This document shows positions 1 to 7,384 of a stretch of 45,192 nucleotides of DNA, one piece after another. This stretch comes from JAABTH01 sp964390725 (GTDB lineage Bacteria > Bacillota > Dethiobacteria > DTU022): NCBI GenBank assembly GCA_964390725.1, contig CAYMIW010000024.1, positions 1 through 45,192 on the forward strand, given 5' to 3'. Below the pieces are notes generated by a model that saw only the letters and a program-made list of their open reading frames with translations, was not told where the DNA came from and made no database searches. The position numbers were made by a program, and so were the translations under genes. Numbering within the stretch: the stretch's first letter is position 1; every line of letters starts with the position of its first letter.

Positions 1-46
1 GCTCGCCATGGAGAAAGGTTTCATACCCGACCCACCGGCCGAGTAG
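1..46 (+). CDS. C-terminal end of an unidentified upstream gene (partial)
   Basis: An open frame enters from the left edge (first full codon at base 2) and ends at TAG 44-46, leaving 14 residues that end in IPDPPAE. An AGGAGG-type ribosome binding site for the next gene follows within a few bases, so this gene is probably in the same operon as the iron-sulfur protein downstream. The fragment is too short to identify. That it is coding is inferred from the tight spacing and operon-like layout. Confidence 0.45.
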   Translation, partial: LAMEKGFIPDPPAE

Positions 47-59
47 ACAGGAGGACAAG

Positions 60-740
60 ATGAGCGACGAAATTAAAATGGTTGATATATTTTTAATGGG
101 GAAAAGGTATACTGTACCTGATACCCTGACAATCATGGATGCCATGGAGTACGCCGGCTACCAGCTTAAAAGGGGTTGCGGTTGCAGGGCCGGTTTTTGC
201 GGAGCCTGTGCAACTGTATACCGTATGGCTGGTGACTTTGAACTGAAAGTGGGCCTGGCCTGCCAGACCAAGGTTGAAGATGGGATGTACCTGGCCCAGA
301 TACCGTTTTTCCCGGGAAGGAAGGCAACATTTGACCTGGAGGAAATAAAACCATCGACAGCACATTTCGCCCAGCTTTACCCGGAAGTGTTCCGCTGCCT
401 GGGCTGCAGTTCATGTACCAAGGCCTGCCCCCAGGATATCGATGTTATGCAGTATATTGCCTATATTCAGCGGGGGGATTTTGAGAAGGCTGCCGATATT
501 TCATTTGACTGCCTGATGTGCGGGCTATGCGTTTCGCGCTGCCCTGCCAATATAGTACATTACAATGCAGCACTAACCGCACGAAGGCTATACAGCCGTT
601 ACATAGCCAAGCCCGATGAATTTCTCGCCGAGAGGGCAAAGGCCATCGAAAATGGCGAATGCGATGCGGATATTGATGCGCTGATTAATTCAGACCAGGA
701 AAAACTTCAGCAACTATACAACAACAGGGACATTGAGTAA
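60..740 (+). CDS. Fumarate reductase/succinate dehydrogenase-type iron-sulfur protein with one [2Fe-2S] and two [4Fe-4S] sites
   Basis: Electron-transfer subunit, 226 residues, predicted to carry electrons to or from the flavoprotein encoded next. The N-terminal ferredoxin-like domain has the plant-type [2Fe-2S] pattern C42-x4-C47-x2-C50 with C68. The C-terminal domain has two complete CxxCxxCxxxCP motifs, C113/116/119/123 and C151/154/157/161. Canonical SdhB/FrdB proteins hold one [4Fe-4S] and one [3Fe-4S] cluster, so two full motifs suggest two [4Fe-4S] clusters, closer to archaeal thiol:fumarate reductase TfrB or HdrC-like proteins. There is no membrane segment and no C-terminal CCG domain. 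The start is ATG 60 behind AGGAGG. The family is clear from the motifs; the substrate is not. Confidence 0.85.
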   Translation: MSDEIKMVDIFLMGKRYTVPDTLTIMDAMEYAGYQLKRGCGCRAGFCGACATVYRMAGDFELKVGLACQTKVEDGMYLAQIPFFPGRKATFDLEEIKPSTAHFAQLYPEVFRCLGCSSCTKACPQDIDVMQYIAYIQRGDFEKAADISFDCLMCGLCVSRCPANIVHYNAALTARRLYSRYIAKPDEFLAERAKAIENGECDADIDALINSDQEKLQQLYNNRDIE

Positions 741-766
741 GGGACCCGGAAAGGAGGAAATGTCAA

Positions 767-2371
767 TTGCCATATAAAGGTAAACTAGGAGAGTTAGTTA
801 AAAAAGTTGAAGAAACAAGGCCTTCCCGGGTTGGAGTTCATTATCCACGGATGTCTCAGGAAGAAAGACAGGATGTTCTGGAAAATTTTCATCCCGATTA
901 TAACACGGAAGGCTTTCGCAATATCCAGGTGGGAGTGAGCAAGGGAGCAAGGATGCCGGTGGAAATGGCCGATGTATTTGAAGCCTGGAGCAAGTTGCGC
1001 GATGTTAAACTCAACCTGAGCGATGAACCCGATTATGACGTGGATGTATTAATCATTGGTGGTGGAGGAGCGGGTGCTTCAGCGGCGCTGGAGGCCCATG
1101 CTGCCGGGGCAAATACCTTAATTACCACCAAGCTGCGTTTTGGTGATGCGAATACCATGATGGCCCAGGGAGGAATCCAGGCTGCCGATAAAGAAAACGA
1201 CAGCCCGGCCATTCATTATCTTGACGTGGTCGGCGGAGGGCGCTTTGAAAACGTGCCGGAACTGGCCAGGGCCCTGGTGATGGATGCCCCGTTGGCGATT
1301 AAATGGCTGGAAGATCTGGGGACCATGTTTGATAAAAAAGAAGATGGAACCATGGTTACCATCCACGGCGGGGGAACATCGAGGAAAAGGATGCATGCCG
1401 CCCGCGATTATTCCGGGGCCGAGATTATGAGAACCCTGCGTGACGAGGTATACAACAAGGGTATAACGGTGGTGGAATTTTGTCCCGCCGTGGAACTTTT
1501 ACTTGATAAAAACGGACGCGCCGGCGGAGCTGTTCTCTATAACCTGGAAACAGAGCAATACCTGATAGCCAGGGCTAAGACAGTTATTATTGCCACCGGG
1601 GGCTCGGGCAGGCTGCACTACCGAGGTTTCCCAACCAGCAATCACTACGGGGCGACAGCTGACGGCCTGGTTATGGGTTACCGGGCCGGGGCAAAAACTA
1701 TTTATGCCGATTCTATTCAATATCACCCCACGGGTGGAGCTTATCCGCCCCAGCTGCTCGGCCTTTTGGTAACAGAAAAAACAAGGGGCCTGGGCGCTAC
1801 CCCTCTGAATATCAACGGGGAGCAGTTTGTCTACCACCTGGAAACGAGGGACGTGGAATCCTCGGCGATTATTCGTGAATGTTCGGAAAGAAAGCTGGGT
1901 GTTCCCCTGCCGACAGGTATAGATGCAGTATGGCTCGATTCACCAATCCTGGAGCTGACTTATGGCGAAGGGACTATTGAAAAGCAACTGCCGGCCATGC
2001 TGCGCCAGTTCATGCGTTTCGGAGTGGATATCCGCAAGGAGCCGATGCTGATTTACCCTACTTTGCACTACCAGAACGGGGGTCTGTTGATTGATGAAAA
2101 CGGACTGACTGCTGTTGATGGCCTCTATGTGGCCGGTGAGGCAGCCGGGGGTATTCATGGGACCAATCGCCTGATGGGTAACTCGCTTCTTGATATTATT
2201 GTGTTTGGCCGCCGGGCCGGAAGGCATGCCGCAGCAGTAAGCAGTGATACATCAATGCCTGAAGGGCTGAACCTTGATCATGTTGCTGCTTATCACAAAG
2301 AGCTGGAAGAGGCCGGCGTTGCCGATGACAGGGTAGGACCGATACTGCTCCCGCATTACACACATCACTGA
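767..2371 (+). CDS. FAD-binding fumarate reductase/succinate dehydrogenase-type flavoprotein
   Basis: Flavoprotein of 534 residues, probably oxidising succinate or reducing fumarate or a related 2-enoate with the preceding iron-sulfur protein. The Rossmann motif GGGGAG is at 98-103, after an unusual 90-residue N-terminal extension. Family active-site elements are present: HPTG 320-323, R361 in TRDVESS (the position of the proton-donating Arg), H434 in HYQNGG, and the GEAAGGIHGTNRLMGNS FAD-binding segment at 457-473. The His that carries covalent FAD in SdhA/FrdA (before T-x-x-AQGG) is replaced by N129, as in enzymes with non-covalent FAD. The long helical C-terminal domain of SdhA is missing. 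TTG 767 is preferred because AAGGAGGA lies 8 bases upstream and the nearby ATG at 760 runs into a stop at once. No membrane anchor gene follows. Confidence 0.82.
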   Translation: MPYKGKLGELVKKVEETRPSRVGVHYPRMSQEERQDVLENFHPDYNTEGFRNIQVGVSKGARMPVEMADVFEAWSKLRDVKLNLSDEPDYDVDVLIIGGGGAGASAALEAHAAGANTLITTKLRFGDANTMMAQGGIQAADKENDSPAIHYLDVVGGGRFENVPELARALVMDAPLAIKWLEDLGTMFDKKEDGTMVTIHGGGTSRKRMHAARDYSGAEIMRTLRDEVYNKGITVVEFCPAVELLLDKNGRAGGAVLYNLETEQYLIARAKTVIIATGGSGRLHYRGFPTSNHYGATADGLVMGYRAGAKTIYADSIQYHPTGGAYPPQLLGLLVTEKTRGLGATPLNINGEQFVYHLETRDVESSAIIRECSERKLGVPLPTGIDAVWLDSPILELTYGEGTIEKQLPAMLRQFMRFGVDIRKEPMLIYPTLHYQNGGLLIDENGLTAVDGLYVAGEAAGGIHGTNRLMGNSLLDIIVFGRRAGRHAAAVSSDTSMPEGLNLDHVAAYHKELEEAGVADDRVGPILLPHYTHH

Positions 2372-2411
2372 TTAGATATATATACCGAAACTGGTATTTT
2401 ACGCGAGTATA

Positions 2412-2463
2412 AAAACAAAGGGCCGGCAAACGTTCTTCGGAAAATTTGCCGGCCAATTGTTTT
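2412..2463 (+). terminator. Rho-independent terminator after the flavoprotein gene
   Basis: A perfect 10-bp stem (GGCCGGCAAA 2421-2430 with TTTGCCGGCC 2445-2454) closes a 14-base loop. A further A/T-rich stem (2412-2418 with 2457-2463) extends it and leaves a T-rich 3' side. It ends the iron-sulfur/flavoprotein operon and separates it from nth. Confidence 0.85.
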
Positions 2464-2487
2464 ATTTGAACCATTGTGATTTATACC

Positions 2488-2516
2488 TTTACCGGATTTA
2501 AGAGCCGATCTATAAT
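2488..2516 (+). promoter_or_regulatory. Predicted sigma-A promoter of nth
   Basis: TTTACC (2488-2493), a 17-base spacer and a perfect TATAAT (2511-2516). The expected transcription start, about 7 bases after the -10 box, falls on or beside the nth ATG at 2522. There is no Shine-Dalgarno sequence between them, so the transcript would be leaderless. This is pattern-based only. Confidence 0.55.
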
Positions 2517-2521
2517 ATGAT

Positions 2522-3187
2522 ATGTCACAATTAAAATTGGAGAAAACCGGTCCGCTTAATAATAAACAGATAATAGCCAGGTTAGCGGAGTATTATCCTT
2601 TGGCGAGGACAAGTTTGAACCATGAAAATCCCTTTCAACTTCTTGTTGCCACCATTTTATCGGCACAGACTACCGACGAACAGGTAAACAAGATAACGGA
2701 GAAGCTATTTCAGGATTTACCTACAGCAGCAGATATGGCTGCGCTGGAGCCTGTTGACCTGGAGCCATATTTAAAAAGTTGCGGGTTATATCGTCATAAG
2801 AGCCGCTACCTGGTTAAGACAGCGAAGATCATAACGGAGCATTACCTGGGTAAGGTGCCCGAGGATTTCAATGAACTGGTCAAACTTCCAGGAGTGGGAA
2901 GAAAGACGGCGAACGTGGTGATCAGCAGTGCTTTCAATAAACCGGCCCTGGCTGTGGATACACATGTATTCAGGGTTTCCAGACGTCTGGGTCTGGCAGA
3001 CGGAAAAAGTACTCTGGAAGTTGAAGAACAGCTTAAGGAGGTTATCCCGGCCGCAGAGTGGAAAGATATTCATCACCGCCTGATTGCCCACGGGCGAAAA
3101 ATATGTCAGGCCAGGAATCCACAATGTGAATCCTGCTTTCTGATAAATTTATGCCAATATGCAAGGGAGAGAAACAGTAAAAAATGA
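2522..3187 (+). CDS. nth: Endonuclease III (DNA glycosylase/AP lyase)
   Basis: Base-excision repair enzyme, 221 residues, that removes oxidised pyrimidines and cleaves the abasic site. The helix-hairpin-helix LPGVGRKTA carries the catalytic Lys (K128) and VDTH carries the catalytic Asp (D146). The C-terminal [4Fe-4S] loop is complete as C195-x6-C202-x2-C205-x5-C211. Family alignment would tolerate a start a few residues later, but no in-frame ATG, GTG or TTG with a ribosome binding site exists there, so ATG 2522 is kept even though it lacks an obvious Shine-Dalgarno. The stop overlaps the next start as ATGA, indicating translational coupling to the Lon-like protease. Confidence 0.93.
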   Translation: MSQLKLEKTGPLNNKQIIARLAEYYPLARTSLNHENPFQLLVATILSAQTTDEQVNKITEKLFQDLPTAADMAALEPVDLEPYLKSCGLYRHKSRYLVKTAKIITEHYLGKVPEDFNELVKLPGVGRKTANVVISSAFNKPALAVDTHVFRVSRRLGLADGKSTLEVEEQLKEVIPAAEWKDIHHRLIAHGRKICQARNPQCESCFLINLCQYARERNSKK

Positions 3188-5592
3188 CAGCAAAAAAGCT
3201 GAAACCTAAAGAGCTGCGCCTGGAGTATGACGCAAAAAAAATTAAGTTTAAAACCACAGACGAAGTTGCACCCCTGGAAGGAATGATCGGCCAGGAAAGG
3301 GCTGTAAAAGCAACCGAATTTGGGTTACGCATAAAAAGGCCGGGTTACAATATATTTATGACCGGATTAACCGGAACAGGGAAATCCAGCTATGCCCAGT
3401 CTATTATTAAAAAAATCTCTGCTGAAGAACCGGTTCCGGACGACTGGGTTTACGTTTATAACTTTGAGCATCCCGGCGAACCGATTGCCCTGAACCTGCC
3501 CGCTGGAAGCGGTTACGTTTTTTGTCGCAAGATAGAGGAACTGCTCGACGATCTGAAGGAAAGCATTCCCAAAGCTTTTGACGGCGATGATTACGAACGC
3601 CAAAAATCAGTATTCGTCAAGGAGTTCCAGGAGTCTAGGAGCGTTCTATTTGAAGAACTAAACAAGGTGGCCCAGGAACAGGGTTTTGCCCTGAAGCGGA
3701 CCAGCTCCGGCTTTGTCACTATTCCGATCAAAGACGGGGAACAGATCAACGAAGAGGAGTATGCCAAGCTTGAACAAGCTGAGCGGGATGAGTTGGAAAA
3801 AAAATCTACCGAGGTGCAGTTAAAGGCAATGGAAATTATGCGCCGGGTGCAGCGTGTAGAAAAAGAGCTTAAGGAAAAACTGAAAGAGCTCGATCAGAAG
3901 ATAGGCCTGGCAGCCATCGGACATCTTTTTAACGAGTTACATGAACAGTATGATCAGCATGAAGCGGTTAAAAAATACCTGGCCGCTTTCGAAGAGGACG
4001 TCCTTTCAAACCTGGCTGATTTTCGCGGTGAAGAAGAAGATCAGCAGAACCCCATGCTTTGGTTGCGGCGGCAGAGTCAGGAGCAGACCGATATTCGCTA
4101 TACGGTAAACCTCCTGGTTGATCACCGTGATACTGAGGGAGCGCCAATGGTTTATGAAACCAATCCTTCATACTACAACCTGCTGGGCAGGGTAGAATAT
4201 GAAAATCGCTTCGGTATGGTGGTTACCGATTTTTCAATGATCAAACCCGGTGCCCTGCACGAGGCAAACGGGGGTTACTTAATTCTTCAGGCGCGGGATG
4301 TGCTCACGGCAATGCAGTCCTGGGAAGTTCTTAAAAGGGTTCTCCGGACGAGGGAGATTAGAATTGAGAATATCAGCGAACATTTCGGCCTGGTGGCAAT
4401 GGCTACCCTGCGCCCGCAGCCTATTCCCCTGAATATTAAGGTGATCATGATCGGTAACCCCTATATATATCAAATTCTTTACCATTATGACGAGGATTTC
4501 AGAAAGCTGTTCAAAGTTAAGGCCGATTTTGATATCGAAATGGACAGCTGCAATCACAATATTAAAAAAATGGCCGGTTTTATTGCATATCACTGCAATA
4601 AACAAAACTTGCGACCGTTTACACGGGAGGCAGTGGCGGAAATTGTCGGGTATAGTATGCGCCTGGCTGAGAACCAGGAAAAACTGAGTACCCGTTTTAA
4701 CGAGATTGTCGACCTGTTATTTGAAGCTGATGCCTGGGCTGAACTTGATCAAAAAGAATTTGTAGGCCGTGAAGAAGTGGATAAATCCCTGAAAGAAATG
4801 ATTTATCGATCGAACAAGTATGAAGAAAAAATAATCGATTCGATTCGCGATGGGGTTATACTTCTTGACCTGGATGGGGAAAAAATTGGCCAGGTTAATG
4901 CCCTGTCAGTCTTAAACCAGGGAGACTATGTTTTCGGACGTCCCTCGCGCATAACGGCTTCAACTTACCTGGGCCGGCGGGGAATAATTAACATCGAGAG
5001 AGAAAGTGATCTAAGCGGCAATATTCATAATAAAGGCGTTCTGATTCTGAGCGGGTTAATCGGCCAGTTATATGGCGATACAGTACCGATTAACCTGTCG
5101 GCAAGCATTTGTTTCGAGCAATCTTACGGGGGAGTCGATGGTGACAGTGCATCGGCGGCTGAACTGTTTTGTCTCCTTTCCAGTTTGGCCGAAGCACCGT
5201 TGCGCCAGGATCTGGCAGTAACCGGTTCGCTGAACCAGAAGGGTGAAATACAGCCCGTTGGTGGCATTAACAGCAAGATAGAAGGTTTCTACCTGGCCTG
5301 TAAAGCGGTCGGTCTGACCGGTAACCAGGGTGTGGTTATTCCTGCCCAAAACCGTCGCAACCTGATGCTTAAAAAGGAAATTGTCGATGAAGTTGCTGCC
5401 GGACGTTTTCATATTTACACAATAAAAACTGTAAACGAGGGGATTGAACTGTTGAGCGGTATGCCTGCCGGTTCACGAAACAAGGACGGTAGTTATCGCA
5501 AGGGCAGTTTTAACGCCAGGGTGGTAGAAAAGCTGAATCGTTATCACCGGACCCTGCAAAACGAGAAAGAAAGCCGACCCAGAAAAAAATAA
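3184..5592 (+). CDS. Lon-family AAA+ ATP-dependent protease (COG1067/LonB-like type)
   Basis: Cytoplasmic ATP-dependent serine protease of 802 residues, not the classical LonA. The N-terminal AAA+ domain has Walker A GLTGTGKS at 61-68 (K67). A long helical insert rich in Glu and Lys (about 130-280, likely coiled coil) follows. The middle holds the ANGGYLIL segment typical of this family. The C-terminal Lon peptidase domain has catalytic Ser S655 in DGDSAS and Lys K698 in GINSKIEGF, 43 residues apart as in E. coli Lon (S679/K722). There is no N-terminal LonA substrate-binding domain. It overlaps nth by 4 bases. Substrates are unknown; protein quality control is the likely role. Confidence 0.88.
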   Translation: MTAKKLKPKELRLEYDAKKIKFKTTDEVAPLEGMIGQERAVKATEFGLRIKRPGYNIFMTGLTGTGKSSYAQSIIKKISAEEPVPDDWVYVYNFEHPGEPIALNLPAGSGYVFCRKIEELLDDLKESIPKAFDGDDYERQKSVFVKEFQESRSVLFEELNKVAQEQGFALKRTSSGFVTIPIKDGEQINEEEYAKLEQAERDELEKKSTEVQLKAMEIMRRVQRVEKELKEKLKELDQKIGLAAIGHLFNELHEQYDQHEAVKKYLAAFEEDVLSNLADFRGEEEDQQNPMLWLRRQSQEQTDIRYTVNLLVDHRDTEGAPMVYETNPSYYNLLGRVEYENRFGMVVTDFSMIKPGALHEANGGYLILQARDVLTAMQSWEVLKRVLRTREIRIENISEHFGLVAMATLRPQPIPLNIKVIMIGNPYIYQILYHYDEDFRKLFKVKADFDIEMDSCNHNIKKMAGFIAYHCNKQNLRPFTREAVAEIVGYSMRLAENQEKLSTRFNEIVDLLFEADAWAELDQKEFVGREEVDKSLKEMIYRSNKYEEKIIDSIRDGVILLDLDGEKIGQVNALSVLNQGDYVFGRPSRITASTYLGRRGIINIERESDLSGNIHNKGVLILSGLIGQLYGDTVPINLSASICFEQSYGGVDGDSASAAELFCLLSSLAEAPLRQDLAVTGSLNQKGEIQPVGGINSKIEGFYLACKAVGLTGNQGVVIPAQNRRNLMLKKEIVDEVAAGRFHIYTIKTVNEGIELLSGMPAGSRNKDGSYRKGSFNARVVEKLNRYHRTLQNEKESRPRKK

Positions 5593-5647
5593 AGTCCCGG
5601 CTTATGCGGTAAAATATTTGGAAGCAAATAAGGCAGGGAAGCAAAGC

Positions 5648-6106
5648 ATGCATATCGTTCTGATCGAACCTGAGATACCTCCAAATACCGGCAACGTAGC
5701 CAGGACCTGTGTTTTAACCGGAACAAAGCTACACCTGGTGAAGCCACTGGGATTTTCCCTATCGGATAAAGATGTAAAACGATCCGGCCTGGATTATTGG
5801 CCTTATCTTGACCTGGAAGTGCATGATAATTTTTTTGCCCTGCAGGCGGGCTACCCGCAAGCGCGCTTTCTTTTTTTTTCAACAGGCGGAACAAAATACT
5901 ATCACGAGATAAAATACAAGAATGACGATTTTATAGTATTCGGTAGTGAAACGAAGGGGCTGCCAGATAATGTTCTCAGGCAGGCAGAAGGATTAATCCG
6001 TGTTCCCATGATAGAACAAATACCACGGTCACTCAACCTGGGCAACACTGTAGCGCTTGTGCTCTATGAAGCCCTGAAACAACAGGGATTCCCAGGAATG
6101 ATATAG
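5648..6106 (+). CDS. trmL: tRNA (cytidine(34)-2'-O)-methyltransferase, SPOUT family
   Basis: Methylates the 2'-OH of the wobble nucleotide of certain leucine tRNAs using S-adenosylmethionine. The 152-residue protein begins with the family signature IEPEIPPNTGNVART and has the knot-forming segments FGSETKGLP, IRVPM and SLNLGNTVALVLYEA typical of the trefoil-knot YibK/TrmL class. ATG 5648 is chosen because homologues begin exactly here and a GGCAGGGA sequence precedes it. An in-frame TTG at 5618 would add ten residues that do not look like family sequence. The gene is convergent with the AI-2E-family gene downstream. Confidence 0.9.
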   Translation: MHIVLIEPEIPPNTGNVARTCVLTGTKLHLVKPLGFSLSDKDVKRSGLDYWPYLDLEVHDNFFALQAGYPQARFLFFSTGGTKYYHEIKYKNDDFIVFGSETKGLPDNVLRQAEGLIRVPMIEQIPRSLNLGNTVALVLYEALKQQGFPGMI

Positions 6107-6159
6107 TCAGGCAGACCTGGTTGGGAAACAAACCTGGTAATTGTAACTATGCTCCGGAA

Positions 6160-7251
6160 TCAACTGGTGACAGGTGGTGGTTTGTCAGCAGAGTTTGCCT
6201 CCTCTGTTTTACGCCTGTCAAGGTAGTAGTGATGAAGCAGTACCTTGAGGGTGGCTGTAATCGGAATGGCCAGGATGATGCCAAGCAAACCCAGTAACTG
6301 TCCGCCGATCAGCACTATTATGATAACTGTAAGAGGACTTAAATCGGTGGCTTTGCCAAGGAAAAAAGGTGTAAAGACAAAGGCGTCAAGGATCTGTACA
6401 ATGATATAAAGCAGCAAGATAAAGATGAAATTTGGCGTATCGGGCATTATAGCAAGTAACAGTGCCGGTACTGTCGCAACCACAGGCCCAATGTAAAGGA
6501 TGATGTTCAGGGCTCCGGCCAGGATACCAAGCATCAGGGCAAAGGGCATGCCGAAAAAGGTTAAGCCCAGCCAGGTAAAAAGGCCGACAAAAAAACACTT
6601 TAGCAGGGTGCCGCGTATATAAGCCCCAACTTTTTCATCGACGATTCCCAGCAAATGAACAACGTTTTCTTTGTAGATCTGTGGGAAAAGCAGGGTAAGA
6701 TTTTTTCTGGCCTTATCAAGGTCCTGGACCAGGTAAAAAACTAGAAATACCAGGGCCAGCAGAACCCAAACCCGGCTAAAGACACTCATCGACAGGCTGG
6801 TCAGGTTGCGCAAAATACCCTGGATATTGCCGGGAGCATCACGAATAACCTGGTTAGAATAATCAATGACACTGTCTGCCAGCTGAAGGTTAAAGCGGGC
6901 ATCAAGCTCCTGGAGTTGGCCGATCAGGTGGGGCATCTCCTGGATTAGTTCATTGGTAAGGAAAAAGATCAACTGGCGCATTTCTATTATTAATCCGGGG
7001 ATCAGCAGGTAAAAGAGTAAAATGACCAGGATGAGAATGATCAAAGAAGCGATCATGGCAGCCAGCAAAGGCTTAAAACGGATCTTGATCAGAAAGTTTA
7101 CCAGGGGATTAATGGTGTAAACCAGAAAGAAAGCGATTATTATCAAAGATATGATCGGAGCAAGCTTGATAAGTGACCAGATCAAGATAAAGACTGCTGC
7201 CGCGATGAGGACAATTTTTAAAGCAAGGCGTGTTTCCCTGTCTTTGAGCAC
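6160..7251 (-). CDS. AI-2E family transporter / PerM-like membrane protein
   Basis: Integral membrane protein of 363 residues with about eight predicted hydrophobic segments in the PF01594 arrangement: two near the N-terminus, a long amphipathic middle (about 95-145), then a cluster including GLFTWLGLTFFGMPFALMLG and the C-terminal IIIVLIGGQLLGLLGIILAIPI. Family members include TqsA (AI-2 export) and sodium/proton antiporter-like proteins, so the substrate cannot be assigned. The start is GTG (7249-7251 on the complement) with AAGGAG 7-8 bases upstream. A TG-N-TACAAT extended -10 (complement of 7281-7289) may drive it. It is transcribed away from dnaE. Confidence 0.85.
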   Translation of the reverse strand: MLKDRETRLALKIVLIAAAVFILIWSLIKLAPIISLIIIAFFLVYTINPLVNFLIKIRFKPLLAAMIASLIILILVILLFYLLIPGLIIEMRQLIFFLTNELIQEMPHLIGQLQELDARFNLQLADSVIDYSNQVIRDAPGNIQGILRNLTSLSMSVFSRVWVLLALVFLVFYLVQDLDKARKNLTLLFPQIYKENVVHLLGIVDEKVGAYIRGTLLKCFFVGLFTWLGLTFFGMPFALMLGILAGALNIILYIGPVVATVPALLLAIMPDTPNFIFILLLYIIVQILDAFVFTPFFLGKATDLSPLTVIIIVLIGGQLLGLLGIILAIPITATLKVLLHHYYLDRRKTEEANSADKPPPVTS

Positions 7252-7384
7252 AGCATTGCTCCTTAGGATGATTTAGGGTTATTGTACCATAAAGAAGTGC
7301 TTAAAAAAAGTCTGGCGGTGCAAAGGATCTGTACCCGTTAGGTAGAAAAATAAGAATAGTAACTGAGAATAGGAGTTTGATAGC

